A DNA stretch of 36,874 nt from JAJISK01 sp046759185 (lineage in GTDB: Archaea; Thermoplasmatota; Thermoplasmata; RBG-16-68-12; JAJISG01), in the NCBI GenBank assembly GCA_046759185.1, contig JBHIBO010000015.1, positions 1 through 36,874 of the forward strand, in the 5' to 3' direction. Every line of letters begins with the position of its first letter. Position 1 is the first letter of the stretch. This document shows positions 7,378 to 14,860 of the stretch, in pieces. Under the pieces are notes generated by a model. The model had not been told where the DNA came from, did not search any database, and saw only the letters and a list, made by a program, of their open reading frames with translations. The position numbers and the translations under genes are program-made.

Positions 7378-7416
7378 GACCCAGAAATCGACGCACAAGC
7401 TCAAGGAGTTGATGTT

Positions 7417-7635
7417 CTGGATCAGGGACGTGGCCCGGGACCCTACGAGGCGCCCGTGGAAGAGGGGCAGGTCTACGAGGCCACCATCGAGGATTTGGGT
7501 CGGGAGGGGGACGGCATCGCCCGCATCGACAGCTTTGTCGTCTTTGTTCCGGGCACCAAGATTGGGGACACTGTGAAGGTCCGGATTACCCGGGTTCTCC
7601 GCCGCATGGCCATTGGGGAAGTGGTCGAGGAATAG
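7417..7635 (+). CDS. Small TRAM-domain protein (start uncertain)
   Basis: A single TRAM domain, the OB-like RNA-binding fold found as small stand-alone proteins in euryarchaea, where some act as RNA chaperones. The conserved body is clear: VEEGQVYEATIEDLGREGDG, then IARIDSFVVFVPGTKIGD and VKVRITRVLRRMAIGEVVE. The start is a puzzle. The TATA box at 7368 excludes the 5'-most GTG (7321). After AAGGAG (7403-7408), an ATG at 7412 is out of frame. The in-frame choices are CTG 7417 (8-base spacing, 72 residues) and GTG 7456 (59 residues, domain only). A one-base deletion after ATG 7412 would also explain it, giving MFWDQG joined to the domain. Coordinates assume CTG; the domain assignment does not depend on this. 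Confidence 0.8.
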   Translation: MDQGRGPGPYEAPVEEGQVYEATIEDLGREGDGIARIDSFVVFVPGTKIGDTVKVRITRVLRRMAIGEVVEE

Positions 7636-7669
7636 CGCCTTTTCCGCCATCCCGTTGCCATCGTTAGCG

Positions 7670-8320
7670 CTAGCTGTCCTCACGCGGGTGGCCGATCAGG
7701 AGGAGGTGACCCATCTCCGACAGGCGGATGAGGAGCCGTCCCTGGGTACCTCGATCGATCTCCACGAGGCCCAGCTCCTCCAACCCCTTGGACTCCCGCC
7801 CTCCCCGAAGGTGGTAGCTCAGGAGGGACTTCTCCACGCCGGACGCCTCGCTGAGGGCCGTGAGGGAGTCGACCTCCCCATCCAGGTCCTCCAGAGCCTG
7901 GAGGACGCTGATCTTGCTTGGGGAGATGACTTCGCTGTAGCTGAACTTGAGGACGGGAAGCATCATGGGGACGCCCCCCTCCACGTGGAAGGCCTTCACC
8001 CCGTTCACGAAAGCCGCGCTGATGGCGGAGCAGGTCATGAGCTTCCGCCCGCTGGAGACGTTGATGAAGATGTCGTCGTACAGCTCCCGTTGTTCCCGGA
8101 TGATCTGGGCCACGACCTCATACATCTCCCGTGCCGGGTTCTGGATCTCCCTGCGTTCCACCGGAATGTGGAGCTGGCCAAGCTTGCTGCTAATCTCCGC
8201 CGCCTGAAACTTGTTCTCCGGCTCGTGGATCAGGACGAGCTTGCTGACTGGGTACTCCCGGATGCCGGCGAAGATGGGCGCCTCTTCGTCTCCCAAGGTG
8301 GCAATCTGCAGGATTTTCAT
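7670..8320 (-). CDS. CARF-like / winged-helix transcriptional regulator (HFX_2341/DUF6293 type)
   Basis: A 216-residue protein with an N-terminal Rossmann-like, CARF-related sensor domain (residues about 1-125). It starts MKILQIATLG, contains the conserved INVSSGRKLMTCSA segment, and ends in a C-terminal winged helix (about 135-216; SPSKISVLQAL, LTALSEASGVEKSLLSYHLRG, GLVEIDRGTQGRLLIRLSEMG). It resembles the archaeal HFX_2341 and Csa3-like families, which sense cyclic oligonucleotides or other ligands and regulate transcription. No CRISPR array or cas gene is in the window, so the signal is unknown. ATG 8320 lies 30 bases from a TATA box on the minus strand. It is divergent from the ArsR-like regulator, so either protein could act on the shared promoter region. 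Confidence 0.85.
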   Translation of the reverse strand: MKILQIATLGDEEAPIFAGIREYPVSKLVLIHEPENKFQAAEISSKLGQLHIPVERREIQNPAREMYEVVAQIIREQRELYDDIFINVSSGRKLMTCSAISAAFVNGVKAFHVEGGVPMMLPVLKFSYSEVISPSKISVLQALEDLDGEVDSLTALSEASGVEKSLLSYHLRGGRESKGLEELGLVEIDRGTQGRLLIRLSEMGHLLLIGHPREDS

Positions 8321-8345
8321 GCCTGGCGATTCTTAGTGGATGCCG

Positions 8346-8354
8346 CTATAAAAG
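8346..8354 (-). promoter_or_regulatory. TATA box of the CARF-like regulator
   Basis: The minus strand reads ACTTTTATA in this segment, about 30 bases upstream of ATG 8320, consistent with a leaderless mRNA. It shares a 116-base divergent region with the ArsR-like gene. Confidence 0.6.
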
Positions 8355-8397
8355 TCGTTTGAAATCTTGTAGCGGAGGTTCAACTTCGTCCCGGGTA

Positions 8398-8407
8398 GGG
8401 TAAAATA
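8398..8407 (+). promoter_or_regulatory. TATA box of the ArsR-like gene
   Basis: GGGTAAAATA is centred about 34 bases before GTG 8437, giving a very short leader. Confidence 0.6.
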
Positions 8408-8436
8408 CGCGGCCGTCATCTGAGCCGCAGATTCCC

Positions 8437-8718
8437 GTGCAACGGCTCCTTTGGCACCTGATTGTGGGGACCCGGGGAGGCATCAACCGGGCCCGGATCT
8501 TGACGCTGCTGCGGGATCGACCCTATAACGCGAACAGCCTCGCGGAGGAGCTGGGTTTGGACTACAAGACGGTCCGGCACCACCTTCGGGTCCTCCGAAG
8601 GAACGACCTGGTGATGGCGTCCAGGGAGGAGTACAGCACGCTCTACTTTCTGACACCCACGATGCTGCGGTACTGGGAGGACTTCGAGGTCATCTGGAAG
8701 AAGATTGGGGAAAAGTAG
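8437..8718 (+). CDS. ArsR-like winged-helix transcriptional regulator
   Basis: A 93-residue winged-helix protein of the ArsR/MarR-like group common in euryarchaea. The helix-turn-helix is seen in RARILTLLRDRPYNANSLAEELG, followed by the recognition helix LDYKTVRHHLRVLRRNDLV and a wing (ASREEYSTLYFLTPTML). No metal-binding cysteines are present, so it is not a classical metal sensor. The GTG start at 8437 fits the TATA box spacing. It is probably co-transcribed with the small membrane protein 47 bases downstream; such pairs suggest that the membrane protein modulates or is controlled by the regulator (inference). Confidence 0.88.
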   Translation: MQRLLWHLIVGTRGGINRARILTLLRDRPYNANSLAEELGLDYKTVRHHLRVLRRNDLVMASREEYSTLYFLTPTMLRYWEDFEVIWKKIGEK

Positions 8719-8765
8719 ATGGAGGATGGAACGATGAAACGGGTCCCAACCCGAGGTGAGAGTTC

Positions 8766-9056
8766 GTGGTAAGCCAGATTTGGTCGTTGAACATGGTTTT
8801 TGGGAGCGCCAGCATCGGGCTCCTCCTCGCGCTCCTCGTGGTGTACGCACGGAATCTCCGGAAGGTCTGGACTCCCTTCGGCCTCGGGCTCGTCGTGTTC
8901 GCGGCTCTGCTGATTGCCCAGACGGGCCTCGCCCTGTTCCACATGGCCCAATGGGCCATGCAAGCCTGGCCCGACACCTTCGCGACTCCCCTCCTCTTTC
9001 TCAACATCTTTCAAACGTCGGCCTTCGGCGTCCTGCTGACCATCAGCTGGGGTTGA
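8766..9056 (+). CDS. Small three-helix membrane protein
   Basis: A 96-residue hydrophobic protein with three predicted membrane helices: around 10-28 (FGSASIGLLLALLVVYA), 37-60 (GLGLVVFAALLIAQTGLALF) and 72-94. A short basic loop (ARNLRKVW) follows helix 1, suggesting it faces the cytoplasm. The GTG start has a strong Shine-Dalgarno match, GAGGTGAG, a few bases upstream. No catalytic motif is visible and I do not recognise a named family with confidence. Small membrane proteins paired with an ArsR-like regulator are recurrent in euryarchaea. Function unknown. Confidence 0.7.
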   Translation: MVSQIWSLNMVFGSASIGLLLALLVVYARNLRKVWTPFGLGLVVFAALLIAQTGLALFHMAQWAMQAWPDTFATPLLFLNIFQTSAFGVLLTISWG

Positions 9057-9074
9057 GGCTGGGTTGAATTTCCC

Positions 9075-9083
9075 CTTTAACCT
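9075..9083 (+). promoter_or_regulatory. Candidate TATA box upstream of TFB
   Basis: CCCTTTAAC lies about 70 bases before the TFB ATG; a second AT-rich stretch (GTTTTACATC, near 9095) lies closer. Either could drive the gene. The leader would be 25-45 bases. Confidence 0.4.
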
Positions 9084-9148
9084 TCGAAGCTGAGTTTTAC
9101 ATCATTACGCCTCCTCCTTGAGTCCAGAGCGAGCGAGGAGCGAAGAGT

Positions 9149-10174
9149 ATGGAAGCCGAACTGCTGCCGCCGGACCAGGAAGAGGATTCCTGTCCGGAGT
9201 GCCGAAGCAGCCATCTGATCCGGGACTACGTTCGCGGGGAGCTGGTCTGTGAGAGCTGTGGCCTGGTCGTCGATGACACGTACATCGACCAAGGGCCCGA
9301 ATGGTCTGGGACGGGCCAGGACGCGGTCCACCGGATCCGCACCGGCGCCCCGGTGACGATTGCCACCCACGACAGGGGACTGACGACGGAGATCTCACCG
9401 GGCCTCCGGGACTCCCAGGGCAAGCCCTTGCGGGAGGAGAATCGTCCGCAGATCTATCGCATGCGGAAGCTGCAGAAACGCATGCGTTACGCCCAGGCAG
9501 GGGAACGGAGCCTCGCCGAGGCCCTCATGGAGCTGGAACGGATGGCCTCCGCGCTGGGCCTGCCCCGCGAGTTTCGCAACGAGGCGGCCCTCCTCTATCG
9601 GAAGGCGGCGGGGAAGGGTCTGGTGCGAGGGCGCACCATCGTCGGCATGGCGTCGGCCTCCCTCTACGCGGCGTGCCGTTTGAAGGGCGCCCCACGAACC
9701 TTGGAGGAGACCTCCGCCACGTTGGGGGTGGAGAGGCGAGAACTCACCCTATCCTTCAAGGCGTTGGTGCGTGGCCTGAGGCTTCGGGTGCCGCCCCCCC
9801 GCGCCGAGGATTTCCTCCGGCGATTTGCGAGCCATCTCGAACTGTCTCCCAAGGTCGAAGCGAAGGCTGTGGAGCTTGTCCGGGCCACGGAGCAGGCCGA
9901 GCGGTTCCACTCCAAGGGTCCCTCGGGTACCGTGGCCGCCTGCATCTACCTCGCCTCGATCCTCTCGGGCCGGAAGATTCCGCAGGGGAGGATTAGCCGT
10001 GTGGTGGGCGTCTCCGAGGTCACGATCCGGATTCGATACACGAGCATCGCGAAGCGCCTCGGACTCGAGGTTGCGTCTCGCGGGACAGCCCGACCTGTAC
10101 TGGAGGACCGGGCTCTTGCGGCGCCTCAGGTTTCTGCCGGCGGCGGCGGGGTGAGGCCTGCCTCATCGAGGTAG
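9149..10174 (+). CDS. tfb: Transcription initiation factor IIB (TFB)
   Basis: Archaeal TFB binds the TBP-promoter complex and recruits RNA polymerase. The N-terminal zinc ribbon has Cys15, Cys18, Cys34 and Cys37 (CPEC and CESC). The B-reader/linker (EWSGT to TTEISPGLRDSQGKPL) and two cyclin-fold repeats follow (about 105-200 and 205-295). The helix-turn-helix of repeat two (RISRVVGVSEVTIRIRYTSIAKRLGLE) recognises the BRE element. About 30 residues beyond the fold (SRGTARPVLEDRALA to the end) are unusual. The last 49 bases overlap the convergent purN gene, so this tail is read from purN antisense and may be poorly conserved. At 341 residues it is slightly longer than typical TFB. Confidence 0.96.
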   Translation: MEAELLPPDQEEDSCPECRSSHLIRDYVRGELVCESCGLVVDDTYIDQGPEWSGTGQDAVHRIRTGAPVTIATHDRGLTTEISPGLRDSQGKPLREENRPQIYRMRKLQKRMRYAQAGERSLAEALMELERMASALGLPREFRNEAALLYRKAAGKGLVRGRTIVGMASASLYAACRLKGAPRTLEETSATLGVERRELTLSFKALVRGLRLRVPPPRAEDFLRRFASHLELSPKVEAKAVELVRATEQAERFHSKGPSGTVAACIYLASILSGRKIPQGRISRVVGVSEVTIRIRYTSIAKRLGLEVASRGTARPVLEDRALAAPQVSAGGGGVRPASSR

Positions 10175-10767
10175 ACCGTCCTTCCGTCGGTCCGGACCCG
10201 ACCCTCGGCGAAGAGCTTGACGACGTAAGGGAGGACGCGGTGTTCCTCCTCGAGGATGCGCGCAGCCAGGGACTCCTCGGTATCCTCGGGATGCACCGGG
10301 ACCGCGCGTTGAAAGACGATGGGTCCGCCGTCCACGGACGCGTCCACGATGTGGATGGTGCACCCGCTCACCTTCACCCCCCACGCGAGGGCGTCCCGGT
10401 GAGCGTGCGTGCCCGGAAAAGCAGGCAACAGGGACGGATGGATGTTGATGATGCGGTCCGGGAATTGCCCGACGAAGTAGGGGGTGACGATCCGCATGAA
10501 CCCCGCGAACACCACGAGATCCACCTCTCGTTCCCGCAGCTCCTGGACGATATTTTTCTCGAAGGCCTCCCGACTCCGCCCTCGGTGGTCCATGAAGACC
10601 CAAGGGATGCCGTGCTTCTCGGCCCGGGCGATCACGGGCGCTTCCCGGTTGTTGCAGATCAGGACGGCCAGGTGAACATCAAGGTCCCCCCGCTTCACGG
10701 CGTCGATGAGGGACTGGAAGTCCGTCCCCCGTCCCGAGGCGAGTACACCGACGTTCATCCGATCCAT
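10126..10767 (-). CDS. purN: Phosphoribosylglycinamide formyltransferase, folate-dependent
   Basis: Transfers the formyl group of 10-formyl-THF to GAR in purine synthesis. The catalytic triad of the family is seen: Asn and His in IINIHPSLLPAFPG, and Asp in VDASVDGGPI. The N-terminus VGVLASGRGTDFQSL binds the substrate phosphate; the motif has Thr-Asp where bacterial enzymes usually have Ser-Asn. It is 213 residues, normal length. The start is ATG 10767; ATG 10758 (MNVGVLASG) is an alternative. It lies 10 bases after purH on the same strand and is clearly co-transcribed. Its 3' end overlaps tfb by 49 bases in convergent orientation. Confidence 0.95.
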   Translation of the reverse strand: MDRMNVGVLASGRGTDFQSLIDAVKRGDLDVHLAVLICNNREAPVIARAEKHGIPWVFMDHRGRSREAFEKNIVQELREREVDLVVFAGFMRIVTPYFVGQFPDRIINIHPSLLPAFPGTHAHRDALAWGVKVSGCTIHIVDASVDGGPIVFQRAVPVHPEDTEESLAARILEEEHRVLPYVVKLFAEGRVRTDGRTVYLDEAGLTPPPPAET

Positions 10768-10777
10768 GCTGATCCTG

Positions 10778-12316
10778 TCAGTGTTTGAAGACGCGGACCC
10801 CGGTAAAGGCCATTGCCATTCCGTGCTCGTCAGCGGCCGCGATGACCTCCGCGTCCCGTATGGACCCGCCGGCCTGAAGAACGGCCTTCACGCCGCCCCT
10901 CGCGGCCTCATCGATGCCGTCCCGGAACGGGAAGAAGGCGTCACTGGCCAGGACGCTTCCCTCCGCCTCGTCCCCCGCCTTCCGGCATGCCAGGATGACG
11001 GCGTCCACACGGCTGGCCTGCCCTCCCCCCAGTCCCACCGTCCGTTCCTCCTTGGCCAGGACGACGGCGTTGGACTTCAGGCTGCCCAGAACCCGATGGG
11101 CGAAGAGCATGCCGCGGACCTGATCCTTGGTGGGTTGCGCCTGGGTGACGACCTTCAGGTCCTCCGCCTCCAAGGGGAGGTACGACCGGGTCTGGACGAG
11201 CATGCCCCCGCGCACGCCCCACGTCTGGGTGGCCGGTTCCCAGGCAATCTCCCTCCCCGTTCGGAGCGCCCGGAGCTTCTTCTTTTCCCGCAGCACCTTG
11301 AGGGCATCGACCCCGAAGTCGGGGGCGATGATGCCCTCGACGAAGTGCGGTCGCAGCGCCGTAGCGGTTTCCTCGTCCACCACGCGGTTGAACCCGATGA
11401 CGCAGCCGTAGGCGGACTTCGGGTCGGTGGCCCGGGCCTGCAGGTACGCGTCCGGCAAGGTCTTGGCGCTCGCCACTCCACAAGCGTCCGTATGCTTCAC
11501 GATGGCCGCGGTGGGCCGCTCGAACTTCATGGCGAGTTCGAGAGCGGCGTTCAGATCCAGGATGTTGTTGAAGGACAGATCACGGCCGAACAGTTCCTCC
11601 GATGAGGCCACGGAGATGCCCGGGAACTCGGGATCGCGGTAGAAGGCCGCTGGCTGATAGGGGTTCTCCCCGTACCGGAGACTCCAGGCGCGGTCGAAGG
11701 CAAGCCGAAGGTCCGGGGGAAAGGCTTCGGGATTGTCCTGGGTAAAACGGTTGTAGAGCGAGGCCTCGTAGCGGCTTGTCAGGGCTAGCGCCTCCTCGGC
11801 CCAGGCCCGCCGGCTCTCCTCCGGCACGACGCCCTTCCCGGCCCGCAGCTCCCGGATGAAGCGGGGGTATTGCGCCGGGTCCGTGAGCACACTTACGTCG
11901 CGGAAGTTCTTCGCAGCCGCTCGGACGAGGGTCACCCCCCCGACGTCCATGGCCGCCAAGGGATCGCCCTCCCCCGATGCCGAGGAGGGCGGCTCGAGGG
12001 GATAGAGGTTCACCGCCACCACGTCGATGGGCTCCACGCCGCGTGCTTCCAGGTCCGCCCGATCCCCAGGCTCGTTCCGCCGGGCGAGGATGCCCGCTAG
12101 GAGGGCGGGGTGAAGTGTCTTCAACCGGCCCTGGAACATCTCCTCCCAACCCGTGACATCGGCGGCGCGTCGGACCTTGAGGCCCTTCCCAGAGAGGTAA
12201 GATGCGGTTCCCTCGGAGGCCACCAGCGTGTAGTCCCAGGCGAGAAGCTCCCGGGCCAAGTCCTCCAGTCCCTCCTTGTTGGAGGCGCTCAGGAGGGCCG
12301 TCCGGGACCGAACCAT
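10778..12316 (-). CDS. purH: Bifunctional AICAR formyltransferase / IMP cyclohydrolase
   Basis: Catalyses the last two steps of IMP synthesis, using 10-formyl-THF to formylate AICAR. The N-terminal MGS-like IMP cyclohydrolase domain spans about residues 1-190 (TALLSASNKEGLEDLA, GTASYLSGKG, GRLKTLHPALLAGIL). The C-terminal AICAR transformylase domain follows (LRYGENPYQPAAFY, the Lys-His catalytic pair in VKHTDACGVAS, and SDAFFPFRDGID at the end). It has 512 residues, normal for bacterial-type PurH. Many archaea instead use PurP and PurO, so this is the folate-dependent route. The start is ATG 12316; a TTG four codons upstream would lie at the transcript start. A TATA element sits about 35 bases upstream. 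It is divergent from folD and followed by purN. Confidence 0.96.
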   Translation of the reverse strand: MVRSRTALLSASNKEGLEDLARELLAWDYTLVASEGTASYLSGKGLKVRRAADVTGWEEMFQGRLKTLHPALLAGILARRNEPGDRADLEARGVEPIDVVAVNLYPLEPPSSASGEGDPLAAMDVGGVTLVRAAAKNFRDVSVLTDPAQYPRFIRELRAGKGVVPEESRRAWAEEALALTSRYEASLYNRFTQDNPEAFPPDLRLAFDRAWSLRYGENPYQPAAFYRDPEFPGISVASSEELFGRDLSFNNILDLNAALELAMKFERPTAAIVKHTDACGVASAKTLPDAYLQARATDPKSAYGCVIGFNRVVDEETATALRPHFVEGIIAPDFGVDALKVLREKKKLRALRTGREIAWEPATQTWGVRGGMLVQTRSYLPLEAEDLKVVTQAQPTKDQVRGMLFAHRVLGSLKSNAVVLAKEERTVGLGGGQASRVDAVILACRKAGDEAEGSVLASDAFFPFRDGIDEAARGGVKAVLQAGGSIRDAEVIAAADEHGMAMAFTGVRVFKH

Positions 12317-12345
12317 GCTTATTACCAACCGCTTATGGGGAGGCC

Positions 12346-12355
12346 CTAGATAACG
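12346..12355 (-). promoter_or_regulatory. TATA-like element of purH-purN
   Basis: The minus strand reads CGTTATCTAG in this segment, centred about 35 bases before ATG 12316. The next 240 bases hold no gene and contain folD's promoter region. Confidence 0.5.
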
Positions 12356-12433
12356 TTTTTAGGCCGGCGGGGTGTCGGGGGTTTCCCGGGCCCAGAAAGG
12401 CCGCAAACCGTGCCTAGACTATTCTGGTAAAGA

Positions 12434-12441
12434 CTTATATA
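12434..12441 (+). promoter_or_regulatory. Strong TATA-like element in the purH-folD gap
   Basis: CTTATATA is the best TATA match in this gap, but it lies 160 bases before folD. It may drive a long folD leader or a separate short RNA. A second AT-rich stretch (GTAAAATTA) is at 12452-12460. After them comes only a seven-codon frame (12474-12497). Confidence 0.45.
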
Positions 12442-12559
12442 GAGTGCCTTGGTAAAATTACACTGGGTGTCGAATGGGCAACCTCCCCCCTCCTTGAAAC
12501 CCCACCCATCCGGCACCTCCCTTTTTGGTCTTCGGCGATCCCCACGGTCGTCAGCGAAG

Positions 12560-12567
12560 GCTTAACC
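12560..12567 (+). promoter_or_regulatory. TATA-like element of folD
   Basis: GCTTAACC is centred about 30 bases before ATG 12594, the basis for preferring that ATG over ATG 12579, which would lie too close to the element. Confidence 0.5.
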
Positions 12568-12593
12568 CGTCTGTGGTGATGCCTGGGACGCGG

Positions 12594-13478
12594 ATGACAC
12601 AGCTGCTGGATGGACGGGCCCTCGCGGGCGAGATCCAAGGAGAGGTCGCCACCGACGTGTCCCGCCTCGCGGACGAGGGAACCGCCCTCACCCTGGTCGC
12701 CATCCAAGTGGGCGACGACCCGGGGACCCGCGCGTACGGAAGGGTTCTGGGCCGTGCTAGTCGCGAAATTGGGATGGAGCTCGGGGTCCGCGAACTCCCT
12801 GAGGATGCGTCACAAGCTGTCCTCCTCGAAGAGATCGCCGCCCTCAACGCCGACCGGAACGCCCATGGAGTCCTCGTGCATCGCCCTCTGCCCGCATCGG
12901 TCGATTCCCACGCCGTCGCCGAAGCGGTGGACCCCCGCAAGGACGTGGACGGCCTGCACCCCGTCAACCTGGGTCGCCTGCTCACCGGCCAACCTGCTAT
13001 CGCTCCCGCAACCCCCTTGGCTGTCCAGGAACTCCTCCTGCGTTTCGGTCATGCCCCCGGAGGAAAGCACGTGGTGGTGGTTGGCAGGAGCGACATCGTG
13101 GGGAAGCCCCTGGCTGCCCTCCTCATGCAGAAGGATCCGAGGGCCGATGCCACGGTGACGCTGGCCCACAGCCGGACGACCGACCTGAGCCGTCACACCC
13201 AGGCCGCTGACATCGTTGTGATGGCGGTGGGACGGGCCGCGTTCCTTCGGGGCGACATGGTTCATCCGGGGGTGGTGGTCGTGGACGTGGGCATCAACAG
13301 TATTCCCGATCCGGAGAGCCCGGGGAGACACAAGCTTGTGGGCGACGTCGCCTTTGATGAGGTGGCCGCCGTGGCGGGGGCCATCAGTCCTGTCCCCGGA
13401 GGGGTCGGCCCCGTCACCGTGGCCATCCTGCTGCGGAACACGGTCGATGCGTATCGCTTGGGACAGGGGCGGGCCTGA
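12594..13478 (+). CDS. folD: FolD-family methylene-THF dehydrogenase with altered cyclohydrolase site
   Basis: FolD normally oxidises 5,10-methylene-THF to methenyl-THF with NAD(P) and hydrolyses that to 10-formyl-THF. The fold is clear over 294 residues: VGDDPGTRAYGRVLG, LVHRPLPASVD, DVDGLHPVNLGRL, VVVGRSDIVGKPLAALL, the second domain, and ISPVPGGVGPVTVAILLRNT. The active site is unusual. Tyr48 matches E. coli Tyr50, but Leu52 stands where the catalytic Lys54 should be, His96 replaces Gln98, and Asp119 (Asp121) is kept. In studied FolDs the Lys is needed for cyclohydrolase activity, so this enzyme may be a dehydrogenase only, or work on a different pterin. ATG 12594 is chosen from TATA spacing. 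The purine neighbours suggest it supplies one-carbon units. Confidence 0.93.
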   Translation: MTQLLDGRALAGEIQGEVATDVSRLADEGTALTLVAIQVGDDPGTRAYGRVLGRASREIGMELGVRELPEDASQAVLLEEIAALNADRNAHGVLVHRPLPASVDSHAVAEAVDPRKDVDGLHPVNLGRLLTGQPAIAPATPLAVQELLLRFGHAPGGKHVVVVGRSDIVGKPLAALLMQKDPRADATVTLAHSRTTDLSRHTQAADIVVMAVGRAAFLRGDMVHPGVVVVDVGINSIPDPESPGRHKLVGDVAFDEVAAVAGAISPVPGGVGPVTVAILLRNTVDAYRLGQGRA

Positions 13479-13499
13479 AGATTACCCGTCCCGGGAAAT

Positions 13500-13508
13500 G
13501 TTTTAACG
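13500..13508 (+). promoter_or_regulatory. TATA-like element of purD
   Basis: GTTTTAACG is centred about 33 bases upstream of GTG 13537, so purD and the translin gene probably form a transcript separate from folD. Confidence 0.5.
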
Positions 13509-13536
13509 CCACCCTAGCTAGAGTACCGGGGATTCC

Positions 13537-14859
13537 GTGAAGGTGCTGACTGTCGGCGGGGGTGGACGAGAACACGCGATCGTGGAGGCCGCGCGGGGGA
13601 ACGGCGGCGCGGTGTTCGCGGCCCTGAAGAACCGCAACCCCGGCATCGCCCGTGCCGCCAAGGACGTGCTCCTAGTGGATGAAACGAAGGTCGATCGCGT
13701 CGTTACCTGGGGGGCGAAGGTGGGTGCAGACCTGGCTATCGTCGGGCCGGAGGCCCCGCTGGGACACGGACTCGTCGACCGGCTCGAGGCCGCCGGCATC
13801 CCCGCCGTGGGTCCCTCCCAGGGGGCGGCCCAGATTGAGTTGTCCAAGGAGTTCGCCCGGGACCTGATGCGTCGACACGGCATCCCTGGCCTCGTGGAGT
13901 ATCACCCGTTCGACGACGCGGCGGAGGCGGGGGCCTTCCTGCGGACGTTCCAGGGGCCCTTCGTGGTGAAGCCCATCGGCCTGACCGGCGGGAAGGGGGT
14001 CAAGGTGATGGGGGACCACTTCCACGCCCGGGAGGAGGGGCTCCGCTACGTGGAGGAAGTGCTAGACCGGCGCATCGGCGGCCAAGCGCGGGTTCTCGTC
14101 GAGCGCAAGGAGGAAGGCGAGGAGTTCTCCCTCCAGGCCTTCACCGATGGGAAGCACGTCGCCCCGATGCCTGCAGTCCAAGACTACAAGCGGGCGGAGG
14201 ACGGAGACCGGGGACCCAACACCGGCGGCATGGGTTCCATCTCGGCCGGAGACGGGCTCCTTCCCTTTCTGCCGCGGGCGGACTACGAAGCGGCCGTCGA
14301 CATCCTGCGGAGGATGGTGGAGGCCCTCCGTGCCGACGGGACCCCTTTCAAAGGTGTCCTCTATGGGGGCTTCATCCTGACCGCTGACGGGCCCAAAGTG
14401 TTGGAATTCAACGCCCGTTTCGGCGATCCGGAGGCCATGAACGTCCTACCGGTCCTCCGAGAGGATTTCCTGGCCGTTTGCGGTGCCATTGTCGACGGGA
14501 ATCTCCCCGAGAGGCTCCTGTTTGCGCCCAAGGCGACGGTTTGCAAGTACGTGGTCCCCCAGGGGTACGGCACGGCCCCCCAGGCGGGCCGTCGCCTTGC
14601 CGTGGACGAAGCCGCTATCGGCCGCACGGGGGCCGCGCTATACTACGCCTCGGTGGATGAGAAGGATGGGGCTGTCCTGACGACCACCTCCCGTTCCCTA
14701 GCCCTGGTTGGGATCGCCGACGATCTTCCCGCGGCGGAAGCCCAGGCGGAGGCGGCCCTGGAACACGTGAGCGGGCTGTACGAGGCTCGCCATGACATTG
14801 GCACGGCTGAGATGATTGCAGCGAAGGTGCGGAATATGAGGACGATGAGGGAGGCGTGA
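13537..14859 (+). CDS. purD: Phosphoribosylamine-glycine ligase (GAR synthetase)
   Basis: Joins phosphoribosylamine, glycine and ATP to give GAR, the substrate of PurN. The ATP-grasp layout is complete over 440 residues: VLTVGGGGREHAI at the N-terminus, IVGPEAPLGHGLVDRL, SKEFARDLMRRHGIP, the glycine-rich loop PIGLTGGKGVKV, QDYKRAEDGDRGPNTGGMGSIS, and the Mg-binding EFNARFGDPEAMNVLP. The GTG start at 13537 immediately precedes KVLTVGGGG. It ends with TGA at 14857-14859, one base before the translin gene, so the two are almost certainly cotranscribed. Confidence 0.97.
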   Translation: MKVLTVGGGGREHAIVEAARGNGGAVFAALKNRNPGIARAAKDVLLVDETKVDRVVTWGAKVGADLAIVGPEAPLGHGLVDRLEAAGIPAVGPSQGAAQIELSKEFARDLMRRHGIPGLVEYHPFDDAAEAGAFLRTFQGPFVVKPIGLTGGKGVKVMGDHFHAREEGLRYVEEVLDRRIGGQARVLVERKEEGEEFSLQAFTDGKHVAPMPAVQDYKRAEDGDRGPNTGGMGSISAGDGLLPFLPRADYEAAVDILRRMVEALRADGTPFKGVLYGGFILTADGPKVLEFNARFGDPEAMNVLPVLREDFLAVCGAIVDGNLPERLLFAPKATVCKYVVPQGYGTAPQAGRRLAVDEAAIGRTGAALYYASVDEKDGAVLTTTSRSLALVGIADDLPAAEAQAEAALEHVSGLYEARHDIGTAEMIAAKVRNMRTMREA

Positions 14860-14860
14860 C

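Noticed and set aside
7321..7416. Upstream GTG start for the TRAM gene
   Set aside because: It would place the TATA box inside the coding region, and the extra residues have no TRAM likeness.
7670..8320. CRISPR locus suspected because of the CARF-like regulator
   Set aside because: No direct repeats, cas genes or spacer-like spacing are seen anywhere in the window.
8718..8765. Thirteen-codon frame between the ArsR-like gene and the membrane protein
   Set aside because: Very short and without family likeness; the segment is better explained as the ribosome-binding region of the membrane protein gene.
12474..12497. Seven-codon peptide (ATG to TGA) after the orphan TATA box
   Set aside because: Too short and without supporting context; could be chance.
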